NCBI RefSeq assembly: GCF_022682305.1
Contig: NZ_CP093528.1
Location: 881,501 to 945,500 of the forward strand
Length of the DNA stretch: 64,000 bases
Direction of reading: 5' to 3'
Source: Shinella zoogloeoides
GTDB taxonomy: Bacteria; Pseudomonadota; Alphaproteobacteria; Rhizobiales; Rhizobiaceae
Part shown: positions 9,925-17,990 of the stretch, piece after piece
How positions within the stretch are numbered: the first letter of the stretch is position 1
Layout: the number at the start of each line of letters is the position of its first letter
Position numbers and translations under genes: made by a program
The notes under the pieces: model-generated
Seen by the model: only the letters and a program-made list of their open reading frames with translations
Told to the model about the DNA's origin: nothing
Database searches by the model: none

Positions 9925-10392
9925 ATGAAGCGGACTGCCGGCATTGCTCGCACTGTTTCCATCGCCCTCGCGGCTCTCGCAACCACGGCCGTCACGGCCG
10001 GCGCCGTATCGGAGGCGCCGAGCTTCTATACGGTCCGCAACGACCACGGCGGCGTTATCGTCGATTACGCCATCAAGGCGGCGCAACTCGAACAGACAGG
10101 ACAAACGGTCAAGTTCGCCGGCCGGTGCGATTCGGCCTGCACGCTCTATCTCGGCATCAGCGAGGACCAGCTCTGCGTGACCCCCTCGGCGCGCTTCGGC
10201 TTCCACCTGCCGTTCGGCAGCTCCTCACAGGGCAATCGCTTTGCCACGACCTATCTGCTGAAGAAGTATCCCCGCTGGGTTATCGGCTGGCTGAGGGACA
10301 ATGGCGGGCTGAACCGCAATCTCAAGGTCATGCCCTACGAGTATGTCAGCCAGCATATCCGGCCCTGCGACACGCAGGTCACGGATCTGTAA
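9925..10392 (+). CDS. Secreted periplasmic protein with SACT motif (COG3904-like)
   Basis: A 155-residue protein with a signal peptide (about residues 1-29, hydrophobic core SIALAALATTAVTAG). The mature part has FAGRCDSACTLYLGI and CVTPSARFGFHLPF, resembling periplasmic ClpP/crotonase-fold-like COG3904 proteins in which a Ser-Ala-Cys segment sits at the presumed active turn. Four Cys could form two disulfides. The start is set by GGAGA at 9913-9917. A terminator follows. Enzyme activity is not established. Confidence 0.65.
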   Translation: MKRTAGIARTVSIALAALATTAVTAGAVSEAPSFYTVRNDHGGVIVDYAIKAAQLEQTGQTVKFAGRCDSACTLYLGISEDQLCVTPSARFGFHLPFGSSSQGNRFATTYLLKKYPRWVIGWLRDNGGLNRNLKVMPYEYVSQHIRPCDTQVTDL

Positions 10393-10469
10393 GGGTAAAT
10401 AGCAATATCTGCGGAGGTTTGAACCACCGGCGCACGCGGCGTGCAAACGCGGAAACAGGGAACACCTGA

Positions 10470-10500
10470 GGCCAAGGGACGAACGTCCCTTGGCCTTTTT
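10470..10500 (+). terminator. Rho-independent terminator
   Basis: A perfect 11-base stem (10470-10480 with 10485-10495), four-base loop GAAC, then six T. It ends the plus-strand secreted-protein gene and lies between convergent genes. Confidence 0.9.
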
Positions 10501-10533
10501 TGTCCAGGATTTCTGGTGTAGCCGGCATCGCGA

Positions 10534-11409
10534 CTAGTCGTTGCCAAAGCCCTGACCGCCTTGGCCACCCTGGCCACCCTGGCCGAACTGACCGCCGCCC
10601 TTGCCGCCATCGTGGTCGCCACGGCCGCCGCCCTTGCCGCCATCGTGGTCGCCACGGCCGCCGCCCTTGCCGCCATCGTGGTCGCCACGGCCGCCGCCCT
10701 TGCCGCCATCGTGGTCGCCACGACCGCCGCCATGATGATCACCGCGTCCGCCGCCATCGTGGTCGCCACGACCGCCGCCATGATGATCACCGCGTCCGCC
10801 GCCGTCGTGGTCGCCACGACCGCCGCCATGATGATCACCGCGTCCGCCGCCGTCGTGGTCGCCACGGCCGCCGCCATGATGATCACCGCGTCCGCCGCCG
10901 TCGTGGTCGCCACGGCCGCCGCCATGATGATCACCGCGTCCGCCGCCATCGTGGTCGCCACGGCCGCCGCCATGATGATCACCGTGTCCACCGCCGTCAT
11001 GGCCGCCATCATTGTGGCCTCCGCCACCGTGGCCGTGGCCGCCATGGCCGTGCCCATGGCCATGACCATGACCGTGCCAGCCGTCGTAGTCACCACGGCC
11101 GGGAGGGTCGTTGTCGTCGTTGGTGTTGCCCGTGTTGCCGGTCTGCGCGACGCGCGTGAAGCCGGCGGTGGTGTTGGTGCCAGGTGAGAGGACAACGGCA
11201 CTCGAGGCAAGAGCGCTGCAAGCCGTCATTTCATTCCTGAACCGCCGTTGTACGTCCCGAAGCGCTGCCATGTCGCCGGATGCGAGCGCTGCTTCGCAGG
11301 CCGCTTCGGCGCGACCTTGCCTCGTCGTCTGGGCGTCGGCATGAGTAGTATACAAGCCAACGCAGGCCGCAACTGTAGTTGCGGATAACAGGATTCTACG
11401 CGAAAACAT
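10534..11409 (-). CDS. Secreted Gly/His/Asp-rich repeat protein with many RGD motifs
   Basis: A 291-residue protein. A signal peptide (about 1-26, ending THADA) is followed by a short helical domain with two Cys (about 30-75) and then a low-complexity region to the C-terminus. That region starts with alternating Gly-His, continues with 16-residue repeats (GGRGDHDGGGRGDHHG) and four 11-residue repeats (GRGDHDGGKGG), and ends in Gly-Gln. About 15 RGD tripeptides are present. His and Asp density suggests divalent-metal or surface binding; this is inference. The frame extends upstream, but only the ATG at 11409 gives a signal peptide. Confidence 0.7.
   Translation of the reverse strand: MFSRRILLSATTVAACVGLYTTHADAQTTRQGRAEAACEAALASGDMAALRDVQRRFRNEMTACSALASSAVVLSPGTNTTAGFTRVAQTGNTGNTNDDNDPPGRGDYDGWHGHGHGHGHGHGGHGHGGGGHNDGGHDGGGHGDHHGGGRGDHDGGGRGDHHGGGRGDHDGGGRGDHHGGGRGDHDGGGRGDHHGGGRGDHDGGGRGDHHGGGRGDHDGGGRGDHHGGGRGDHDGGKGGGRGDHDGGKGGGRGDHDGGKGGGRGDHDGGKGGGQFGQGGQGGQGGQGFGND
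10591..10722 (-). repeat. 33-bp tandem repeat, about four units
   Basis: Direct repeats of 33 bp inside the RGD-repeat gene, each coding for GRGDHDGGKGG. Copies are almost identical, implying recent expansion. Confidence 0.85.
10723..10990 (-). repeat. 48-bp tandem repeat, five to six units
   Basis: The string CATGATGATC recurs at 10731, 10779, 10827, 10875, 10923 and 10971, an exact 48-bp period, each unit coding for 16 residues. Units differ at a few third positions only. Confidence 0.9.
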
Positions 11410-12223
11410 GATTGATCCTCTCAGTGTTGATCTAGAATATAGAACGTCACCTTCTTTTCCGTGTGGCGTTAACGATACATTAGCCATTCTTAATTGATAA
11501 TTCAATTTCATAATCAATGGCTTGGAAAAAGGAAAATGGATTTTTATTTGGAAATACCTGTGTAATATTTTGAAGATTGCCGTTTTATATTTAAGTATTA
11601 GAGGTCTTGAATTTATGTCTATTTTTGGGAAGCGCGCGCGTTGTTCCATGTATTCAGACTGGATATATTAAATTAGAAATACATAATATATGTGCGCATC
11701 GAAATCGGATGGAGCGCCGCAATCGCGACGCCGGGAAGTGCCATCCCGTCACTTGTGAAGCGTGTATATCTAAATTAGATATTGCTTGTATTGTTGGCGC
11801 AGAATGGCCTGAGCCGGAGGGCCGGGCAAGGCCGTGTTCCGTGCGGAACAGCGGGAAGGGGCGTCCCGGTGCATGATTAACAGCATGTTAACCAGACAGT
11901 CGCTAGTTTTGGGGACATGGATCGGCTCGTCTATTGCACTCAACGTGCTATGATTCGACCATGGGAGCGGAGGTTGCCTTCAGGCGCAGCCGTTTCGAAA
12001 GGGAAAGGTGCGATGTTCCGGATACCGGGCGGCCGCCAGACAATGTTTCGTGATTGGGGAACGTCTGGACCGCATCGCCGTTTTCCACCTGTATGCGACT
12101 GGGATGACATCATTCTCATGTCGTGTCCGGGTGACGGAACCGGATGCACCGGCCCGTTTCAGCGGGCAGGGTGAGATTTGTAGGAGTACTTCATCCGTCT
12201 CGATTCTTCTTTTGGAGGCGAGA
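11410..12223. other. AT-rich gene-poor region with a perfect CtrA-type box
   Basis: About 810 bases without a supported gene. From about 11450 to 11790 it is strongly AT-rich with many stops, unlike its neighbours, and may be promoter DNA of the RGD-repeat gene or acquired DNA. From 11800 it returns to high GC. A frame at 11917-12174 (85 codons) is open but lacks a good ribosome site and family resemblance. Confidence 0.5.
11877..11892 (+). promoter_or_regulatory. Perfect CtrA-type box
   Basis: TTAA, seven bases, TTAAC: an exact match to the alphaproteobacterial CtrA consensus. It is 25 bases before the ATG at 11917 and about 330 bases before the small gene at 12224. Confidence 0.55.
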
Positions 12224-12412
12224 ATGGCAGACGTGGTACGATTGACGGAATGGCGCGCTCGCATGCCGAAGCGTGAGACCGTTCGCCCCGAGGCTTCGGC
12301 CCGGATATTGCTCTTTACCGGCGTGCGCTACGAGCGCCTGACGCCCGCGACCCTTGCCCCGCGCGGCAAGTCGGGCAAGCGCGGCGTTTCGGATAGCGCC
12401 CGGCACAAATAG
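12224..12412 (+). CDS. Small basic protein (62 aa), rhizobial hypothetical
   Basis: A 62-residue basic protein beginning MADVVRLTEWRARMPKR, with ILLFTGVRYERL in the middle and a Lys/Arg-rich end. GGAGG at 12214-12218 fixes the start. It resembles small conserved rhizobial proteins of unknown function that often sit near cell-wall genes. A promoter may lie as far upstream as the CtrA-type box. Confidence 0.7.
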   Translation: MADVVRLTEWRARMPKRETVRPEASARILLFTGVRYERLTPATLAPRGKSGKRGVSDSARHK

Positions 12413-12524
12413 AGCCTTGCGACCGCCGTGTGGCGGCGGTCGGGCGCGATCCGGCGATGGATGCGTGCCTTCACAATGCCGCGTGGCCGCGCTTCGCGCC
12501 TGCCGCCGGATGTTTCCCTGTCGA

Positions 12525-13076
12525 TTACTGGTCCGCCGTCAAAGGCTCGCAGCTTGCATCCGCGAGGAAAGCGCTGGCGGCTTCCTGCCGGCTCTGCGTG
12601 GGCACGAAGGTGCGCAGCACCGCATAGCCTTCCTCGCCCCGCATCTCCACGAGGATAGACTGCTCCAGTTCCGCCGGCACCGCCTTGCGGATGGCGATGA
12701 GCTGGATGGGCGTGGCGATCAGCGTGTCGAGCGCGCCGGAGACCGAAGTGCGGTCGTTCATGCTGAAGACCTCGTTGGAGGCCTCGTCATAGACCGCCAG
12801 CGACCAGAAGGGCACCTCGCCATCCGCAAAGAGCCGGATGGGGCCGTTTTCCACCGAGAAGGTGCAGACCGCCGTCTTCATGGCCGGATCGTCGTTGACC
12901 GGCGCAAGCGTGTTGCCCTCGCTGGCGAGCGGGAAGAAGCGGTTCGCCTCGCCGAAGGCCTGCACGCGCGTATAGGCGTCGCGGCCGGTGAAACTCGGCA
13001 GGGAGAGGATGATGACGATGTGCAGCAGCGCCGCGCCGACGAGGCCGATGGCGATGGCATAGAAGAGGCTACGCAT
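12525..13076 (-). CDS. DUF1254-type membrane protein
   Basis: A 183-residue protein with one N-terminal hydrophobic segment (about residues 3-25), then a soluble domain with YTRVQAFGEANRFFPL and FSVENGPIRLFADGEVPFWS. It matches the short DUF1254 proteins paired with DUF1214 proteins in rhizobia; function unknown. It overlaps the upstream DUF1214 gene by eight bases, so the two are translationally coupled and may form a periplasm-facing complex. The start MRSLFYAIAIG is preferred over an in-frame upstream codon. Confidence 0.78.
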   Translation of the reverse strand: MRSLFYAIAIGLVGAALLHIVIILSLPSFTGRDAYTRVQAFGEANRFFPLASEGNTLAPVNDDPAMKTAVCTFSVENGPIRLFADGEVPFWSLAVYDEASNEVFSMNDRTSVSGALDTLIATPIQLIAIRKAVPAELEQSILVEMRGEEGYAVLRTFVPTQSRQEAASAFLADASCEPLTADQ

Positions 13077-13662
13077 CGGCGCAGTCCAGCCGGGTGATGC
13101 CGGGCATGGCAAGGTCGATGACGCCCGAGCTGCCGGCGGTCGGCGTGTCGAGCAGCGTCATGACCAGGAGGAAGGGCGCCCGGCCTTCCGGGATCGCCAG
13201 CCAGTTGCCCGGCATGGCGGAGGAGGCGATGCGGATGGAGAAATCGCCGTCGGCGCCGCGCAGGGCCGACCAGGCGTTGAGGCCCGTCGGCACGTCCGGG
13301 TTCGCGCCCGGCAGCGGGTTGCCGTTGCGGTCGGCCGCATGCAGCGTCCACAGGCGGGCAGGGGGCGTTATGCCGGCGATCTCGTAGCGGCAGTTTGCGG
13401 TCAGCCTGCGGTTGTCGCTGTCGGTGGCGGCGGTGAAGGTGAGGCCCTCCGCGCCGCCGAGCAGCAGCCGGCCGTCGCGCGCCCGGTGGGCTTTCGCATA
13501 CGGGTCGGCGTCGACCGTCTGTGCGGCGGGAAAGGCCGTCCACGGCCCAAGCGCGATGGCGCCGAAGCCGACCGTCGCGCGCAGCGCATAGACCGAACTC
13601 AGGATGCCGAGGCCGAAGGCGACGGCGAGCGCTGTGGCGATGAGGAGGGGTGTGCGGAACAA
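13069..13662 (-). CDS. DUF1214 family exported protein
   Basis: A 197-residue protein with an N-terminal hydrophobic segment (about 5-28) and a beta-rich soluble domain. Family features include NRRLTANCRYEIAG, ARLWTLHAADRNGNPLP and DFSIRIASSAMPGNWLAIPE. DUF1214 is often found beside DUF1254, sometimes fused; here they are separate coupled genes. The gene follows the penicillin-binding protein gene by about 30 bases on the same strand. Confidence 0.82.
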   Translation of the reverse strand: MFRTPLLIATALAVAFGLGILSSVYALRATVGFGAIALGPWTAFPAAQTVDADPYAKAHRARDGRLLLGGAEGLTFTAATDSDNRRLTANCRYEIAGITPPARLWTLHAADRNGNPLPGANPDVPTGLNAWSALRGADGDFSIRIASSAMPGNWLAIPEGRAPFLLVMTLLDTPTAGSSGVIDLAMPGITRLDCADA

Positions 13663-13691
13663 GACGATCGACCGTTGGAATCAGCTTCGCG

Positions 13692-15878
13692 TCACTCTGT
13701 CCGCTTCGCCGGAGCAAGGTCAAGCGTCCCGTGGAGGGTGGCCACCCAGCCGTCGGGCTTCAGCGGCGTTGCCTCGTGAAGCTGGCGGGCGACATCCTTG
13801 AGGAGCTTCGTGACGTCGGAGGAGAGCGAACGCGGGCGCACGAGCGCCGGCAGCGGGTTCTCGTCGCTCGGTGCGGCGGCGGCGACTTCCGTCGCCTTCG
13901 TGCCGTCCGGCAGCGGGTTTTCGATGCCGGGGATGGCGCGCAGCTCGATGCCCTGGTGGGCATAGTCCATCAGGCGCTTGAAGGTCATGGCGGGCAGCGA
14001 GCCGCCGGTCATGTTGTTGGTCGACGTATAGTCGTCGTTGCCGAACCAGACGGCGGCGGTGTAATTGCCGGTGAAGCCGACATACCAGGCGTCGCGATAG
14101 GCCTGCGTCGTGCCCGTCTTGCCACCCGAGACAATGCCGCGGTCGAGCGCGCCGCGCCGGGCGGTGCCGCTGACGGGAATGGTGACGAAGATCCGGTTCA
14201 TCGAGGCGTTCGCCCCTTCCGAGAGGATGCGCCGCGCCGGCGGCTCGTCGCGGCCGAAATCGTAGAGGATATCACCGTCGTAGTTGATGATCTGGCTGAT
14301 GCCGTGGCGGCGCGACTGCATGCCGCCGGCCGGGAAGACGCCGTAGCCCGTCGCCTGGTCGAGCACGGTCAGCTCGGAGGTGCCGAGCGGCATGGTCTTG
14401 TCGGTGCGCAGCGGCGTTTCCACGCCCATCAGCTTTGCAAGCTCGGCGATGCGCTTGGTGCCGAGCTTGTCCTTGGCAAGGCGCACCGGCACGGTGTTGA
14501 TGGATTTCGCCATCGCCGTCATCAGCGTGATGCGGCCGGAATAGCTGCGGCCGTAGTTCTGCGGCGACCAGCCGCCCCAGCTGATCGGCGCGTCGACGAT
14601 GGTCGTCTCCGGCGTCATGCCGGCTTCCATGGCGGCCGCATAGGTATAGGCCTTGAAGGAAGAGCCCGGCTGGCGCAGCGCGCGCGTGGCGCGGTTGAAC
14701 TGGCTTTCGCCGTAGTCGCGCCCGCCGACCATGGCGCGCACGGCCCCGCCGTTCTCCATCATCACCAGCGCACCCTGCTTGACGCGGTAGCTCTCGCCAT
14801 ACTGGCGAAGACCGCTCTCCACCGCCTCCTCGGCGGCGGCCTGCAGGCCCATGTCGATGGTGGTGCGCACGACGAGCGAATGCTGCGAGAAGGGCTTTGC
14901 GATGCGCTGCACCTCGTCGAAGGCCCAGTCGAGGAAGAAGTCGGGTGCGGTCTTCTCGTTGCGGTCGATGACGGAGGCGGGGTTGCGCCGCGCGGCGATC
15001 ACCTGCCCCTCGGTCATCAGTCCGCCCTGCACGAGATTGGTCAGCACCTCGTTGGCGCGTGCGCGGGCGGCCGGCAGGTTGACGTGCGGCGCATAGCGCG
15101 CGGGGGCCTTGAAGAGGCCGGCGAGCATGGCGGATTCGGCAAGGTTCACCTCCGTGACGTTCTTGCCGAAGTAGAACTGCGCCGCCGCCGCCGCGCCGAA
15201 GGTGCCGCCGCCCATATAGGCGCGGTCGAGATAGAGGCGCAGGATCTCCTTCTTGGAGAGGTTCGCTTCCAGCCAGAGCGCGAGGAAGGCTTCCTTGATC
15301 TTTCGCTCGATGGTGCGCTCGTTGGACAGGAACAGGTTCTTGGCGAGCTGCTGGGTGAGCGTGGAGCCGCCCTGCACGACGCCGCCGGCGCGCGCGTTCT
15401 CGTTCACGGCGCGGGCAAGGCCGAGGAAATCGATGCCGAAATGGGTGAAGAAGCGGCGGTCCTCCGTCGCCAGCACGGCCTTGATCAGATGGTCGGGCAA
15501 CTCGTCGATGGGGACGGAATCCTCGTGGATGATGCCGCGGTGGCCGATCTCGTTGCCGTAGCGATCAAGGAAGGTGACGGCGAAATCGCTCTGGGCGCGC
15601 CAGTCGCCCTTGGTCTCCTCGAAGGCGGGCAGGGCGAGCGCGAGCAGCAGCACGAAGCCGGCCGTGCCGAGGTTCATGCCTTCGCCCGCCACCTCGAAGA
15701 CCGCCTTCTTCCAGCCCTTCACATGGAAGCGGCGGGAGAAGATGGTGATCTCCTCCCAGATTTCCGACGCGCGGAAGCCGGCATTCCAGACCGTGGAATC
15801 GATCCAGGAATCGAGGCGCAGGAAGAAGTGCCGCTTGCGGCGGCGGGGCTTTTGCGGCTGCTGGTCTTCGTCTTCCAC
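13692..15878 (-). CDS. Bifunctional penicillin-binding protein 1 (glycosyltransferase/transpeptidase)
   Basis: A 728-residue class A PBP that polymerises and cross-links peptidoglycan at the outer face of the inner membrane. A basic cytoplasmic tail is followed by a transmembrane helix (about 69-86). The GT51 domain has [13 protein letters not shown] with catalytic Glu about 139 and [15 protein letters not shown]. The transpeptidase has SSFK (Ser about 406), SIN (about 459-461) and KTGTTQ (about 587). The arrangement fits the PBP1a/MrcA-type family of rhizobia. The DUF1214/DUF1254 genes follow on the same strand. A very long open frame on the opposite strand is a GC-bias shadow. Confidence 0.93.
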   Translation of the reverse strand: MEDEDQQPQKPRRRKRHFFLRLDSWIDSTVWNAGFRASEIWEEITIFSRRFHVKGWKKAVFEVAGEGMNLGTAGFVLLLALALPAFEETKGDWRAQSDFAVTFLDRYGNEIGHRGIIHEDSVPIDELPDHLIKAVLATEDRRFFTHFGIDFLGLARAVNENARAGGVVQGGSTLTQQLAKNLFLSNERTIERKIKEAFLALWLEANLSKKEILRLYLDRAYMGGGTFGAAAAAQFYFGKNVTEVNLAESAMLAGLFKAPARYAPHVNLPAARARANEVLTNLVQGGLMTEGQVIAARRNPASVIDRNEKTAPDFFLDWAFDEVQRIAKPFSQHSLVVRTTIDMGLQAAAEEAVESGLRQYGESYRVKQGALVMMENGGAVRAMVGGRDYGESQFNRATRALRQPGSSFKAYTYAAAMEAGMTPETTIVDAPISWGGWSPQNYGRSYSGRITLMTAMAKSINTVPVRLAKDKLGTKRIAELAKLMGVETPLRTDKTMPLGTSELTVLDQATGYGVFPAGGMQSRRHGISQIINYDGDILYDFGRDEPPARRILSEGANASMNRIFVTIPVSGTARRGALDRGIVSGGKTGTTQAYRDAWYVGFTGNYTAAVWFGNDDYTSTNNMTGGSLPAMTFKRLMDYAHQGIELRAIPGIENPLPDGTKATEVAAAAPSDENPLPALVRPRSLSSDVTKLLKDVARQLHEATPLKPDGWVATLHGTLDLAPAKRTE

Positions 15879-16045
15879 GATCGCGGTCTCTCGGGTTCGG
15901 GCGGCACGAAATTGCCCGCTGCCGGTTAACGTCTTCTCACCACCGGCTTATTCCGGCACGATATCAGTCTTTTGAAGACAGCAGAACGGTTTTCACGGAG
16001 GCGTCGGCTCTTGACCTTTGTGGGGAAGGGGTTCAGGGGTCGGGC

Positions 16046-16531
16046 ATGACGACGAAGAATGCGCAAATGCCGGGCGACCTGCCGTTCTGGAAGGTCAAGA
16101 CGCTTGGGGAGATGACCGACGCGGAGTGGGAAAGCCTCTGCGACGGCTGCGGCCTGTGCTGTCTCAACAAGCTGGAGGACTGGGAGACCGGCGAGATCGC
16201 CTGGACCTCCATCCGCTGCGTGCTGCTGGATGGGGAGAGCTGTCGCTGCTCGGACTACGAGAACCGGCAGGCGACCGTGCCGGACTGCATCCGCCTGACC
16301 GTCGAGAGCGTCTCGAGCATTTCCTGGCTGCCGCCGACCTGCGGCTACCGGCTGGTCCGCGACGGGCACGACCTCTACTGGTGGCACCCGCTGGTTTCCG
16401 GAGATCCCGATACCGTGCACCAGGCCGGCATCTCCGCCCGCGGGCGCACGATCAGCGAAGAGGGCATCGATATCGACGACTACGAGGATTATCTCGTGAC
16501 CTGGCCGCTGGAAGTGGGCGAGGAAAAGTAG
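16046..16531 (+). CDS. YcgN family cysteine-cluster protein (UPF0260)
   Basis: A 161-residue cytoplasmic protein with the Cys signature [14 protein letters not shown] (about 33-46) and further Cys in [15 protein letters not shown] and PPTCGYRL, as in the YcgN/UPF0260 family. The Cys pattern suggests a bound metal or Fe-S centre; function unknown. The ATG at 16046 gives the typical start. It is convergent with the YjbR gene, seven bases apart. Confidence 0.9.
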   Translation: MTTKNAQMPGDLPFWKVKTLGEMTDAEWESLCDGCGLCCLNKLEDWETGEIAWTSIRCVLLDGESCRCSDYENRQATVPDCIRLTVESVSSISWLPPTCGYRLVRDGHDLYWWHPLVSGDPDTVHQAGISARGRTISEEGIDIDDYEDYLVTWPLEVGEEK

Positions 16532-16538
16532 CGCCGGC

Positions 16539-16871
16539 TCAGTGAAGGCTTGACGCGACCAGCCGCTTCGGCGCGACATTGCGCCAGGCGGCGGCGATGA
16601 GTTCGCGCACCCGTTCGCCTTCCGCGCCGTCGAAATAGACCGACGTCCAGCCCTTGCGGCCCCAGCCGCCGGGAACAGGCGCGCAAAGACCGGGATCGGT
16701 CTCCATCACCATCGATTGCTGGTCGGGCGTGAACTTGAGGACGGCGCGTCCCGGGTCGGGCAGGGACATGAATATCTTCTCGCCCACCCGGAAGTCACGC
16801 TTGCCGAAATGGGCGCTTTCCTGCGCTCCGGGCATGCCGAGCGCCATCGTGACGAGGTCGTCGGATATCAT
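16539..16871 (-). CDS. MmcQ/YjbR family protein
   Basis: A 110-residue protein of the CyaY-like-fold YjbR family. Typical features are the N-terminal SDDLVTMALGMPGAQES, the central FRVGEKIFMSL and VLKFTPDQQ, and the C-terminal RELIAAAWRNVAPKRL. Members may bind DNA, but roles are poorly defined. Its divergent neighbour is the structured RNA that precedes the GTA cluster. Confidence 0.88.
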   Translation of the reverse strand: MISDDLVTMALGMPGAQESAHFGKRDFRVGEKIFMSLPDPGRAVLKFTPDQQSMVMETDPGLCAPVPGGWGRKGWTSVYFDGAEGERVRELIAAAWRNVAPKRLVASSLH

Positions 16872-16933
16872 GATGGAAGGATAGCACCGAATGGAGCGGC
16901 GGAAAAGTTTTCGCGAGAAATAGGAAAATAGTC

Positions 16934-16963
16934 CTTGACGGCGTTACGGTCGTCTGGTAGGGT
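16934..16963 (+). promoter_or_regulatory. Candidate sigma-70 promoter for the pre-GTA RNA
   Basis: CTTGAC at 16934-16939 matches the rhizobial -35 element. A weak -10 (TAGGGT) lies 18 bases later at 16958-16963. Transcription would start near 16970. Confidence 0.4.
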
Positions 16964-16969
16964 TATGGC

Positions 16970-17100
16970 ATAGTCGGAAAGGTGCGGGCGGAGGGATCGC
17001 CGGGCTTTCCGGAGGCTGGAGACTTGGCGATATCCGCCCGCGGCCGGCTAGAGAGAGAATTTTGACAGGCGCTCGTTCCATCAGGACCGGGCGCTTTTTT
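16970..17100 (+). ncRNA. Candidate structured RNA or leader upstream of the GTA cluster
   Basis: Between the YjbR gene and the GTA there is no ORF but strong structure. A 9-base perfect stem (16984-16992 with 17033-17041) encloses a 6-base stem (16996-17001 with 17026-17031) and a small inner hairpin. A strong terminator follows. This is either an independent small RNA of about 130 bases or an attenuating leader for the GTA operon. No known RNA family was recognised. Confidence 0.5.
17069..17100 (+). terminator. Rho-independent terminator 17 bases before the first GTA gene
   Basis: A stem of 11 positions with one mismatch and one G-U pair (17069-17079 with 17084-17094), loop ATCA, then six T at 17095-17100. 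Read-through would be needed for any upstream promoter to express the GTA. Confidence 0.8.
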
Positions 17101-17116
17101 ATTTTCGGGTTTTGCG

Positions 17117-17656
17117 ATGGAAACGAATCTGGCGATCGATATCGCGCTTTTCGGCGTCTCGCCGGAAATGGGCGTCTATGACGGGCTTGCGGGGCGTGCG
17201 GCCGGTTTTGCGGGTGGGGCGGCGCTGGTGCTGGACACCAAGGCGGAAGCACCGGGCGATCCCTTTCTCGACATGCAGGCCATGCTTCTCGAAATGACCA
17301 AGGAGCTGCGCGAGCGCTTCCAGCGGTTCCAGAGCCAGAAGGTTCTGGCCGAGCGCGATGCGGACGATGCCGGTGACGAGACCACGCGGAAGGCGGCGCA
17401 GACGGATGCGAAGGCGGCCATCGAGGCCGTGTCGCTGATCGTGCGCACGCTGGAGAAGATCGACAGCCTGCAGCGCACGCTGATCGCCGAACGGGTGGAT
17501 AGCGGAGAGCCGGACGACGAGGCGGCGCTGATCGAGGAGTTCGACCGGCTGGTGGAGCAGCGCGTGAAGGAGCGGATGGATGCCGCCAAGACGGAATGGA
17601 TGCGGGAAATCCGGGCTGGCGGCGATGCTGCCGCGGCAATGGAAAGTGGGCCGTAG
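17117..17656 (+). CDS. GTA terminase small subunit-like protein (gp1 position)
   Basis: A 179-residue, mostly helical protein. The centre (about 55-120) is rich in heptad-like charged helices (LLEMTKELRERFQRFQSQ, IVRTLEKIDSLQRTL), consistent with an oligomeric coiled-coil terminase small subunit. No helix-turn-helix is visible, as reported for the Rhodobacter GTA gp1. Assignment rests mainly on position directly before TerL. The ribosome site is weak, and the start lies just after a terminator. Confidence 0.6.
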   Translation: METNLAIDIALFGVSPEMGVYDGLAGRAAGFAGGAALVLDTKAEAPGDPFLDMQAMLLEMTKELRERFQRFQSQKVLAERDADDAGDETTRKAAQTDAKAAIEAVSLIVRTLEKIDSLQRTLIAERVDSGEPDDEAALIEEFDRLVEQRVKERMDAAKTEWMREIRAGGDAAAAMESGP

Positions 17657-17981
17657 GGAGAGGTTGGCCTGCCGGGCGATCGGCAGGAAGCTGGACGGAA
17701 CTGTGAAGGCGGCGGCCGCGGGCTTTAGGATGATCGAGGAAGAACGGGCGGGTTTGCTGGCGGCGGCCGATGCATTGGAGACGGGGCTGGGGCGGCGGGG
17801 CGGCGGTGACGCTGGCGATTTCGGTGGAGATTGCCCCCCATCCCCCTGCCGGGACCTTCTCCCCGCAAGCGGGGCGAAGGAAGGGATGCAAGGCTTTCCT
17901 CCCCAGCAACCGCCGTGTGAGGATGGGGCATCGCCCCAATCCCCTTCTCCCCGCTTGTGGGGAGAAGGTCCCGGCAGGGGG
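17657..17981 (+). other. TerS-TerL junction occupied by a palindromic repeat element
   Basis: An open frame from 17646 (GTG) runs without a stop through this region into TerL, crossing the whole repeat element at 17834-17990. The part before the repeat encodes about 60 residues with a helical look (ERAGLLAAADALE) but no recognised family. It may be the relic of a small gene or of an original TerL N-terminus. Confidence 0.45.
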
Positions 17982-17990
17982 ATGAGGGGC
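17834..17990. repeat. Paired palindromic element, copy 2 (TerS-TerL junction)
   Basis: Same architecture as the copy at 3899: a left module with CCTTCTCCCCGC stem and AA loop near 17855-17880, and a right module in inverse orientation ending with GGATGAGGGGC. The right end supplies the ATG used for TerL. Confidence 0.85.

Noticed and set aside
10591..10990. CRISPR-like regular spacing of repeats
   Set aside because: The units are contiguous tandem repeats without unique spacers, in phase with a reading frame, and no cas genes are nearby.
10561..11187. Long plus-strand frames over the RGD-repeat gene
   Set aside because: They are low-complexity Ala/Val/Ile or Arg/His repeats produced by the tandem units; only the minus strand has a signal peptide and a plausible start.
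11917..12174. 85-codon ORF just after the perfect CtrA box
   Set aside because: No good ribosome site, Trp/Arg/Pro-rich composition and no family; kept only as a possible reason for the CtrA box.
13650..15929. A 759-codon open frame on the plus strand opposite the penicillin-binding protein
   Set aside because: Its composition is that of an antisense shadow of high-GC coding DNA (His/Arg/Gly-rich, no family), while the minus strand has a fully recognisable PBP.
16970..17100. Identification of the pre-GTA RNA as 6S, SRP or another named RNA
   Set aside because: Length and hairpin shape are loosely compatible with 6S but no conserved sequence could be matched by eye.
17580..17981. Upstream extension of the TerL frame as a bona fide N-terminal domain
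   Set aside because: Most of it translates a palindromic repeat and gives Pro/Gly/Ser-rich sequence unlike TerL proteins.
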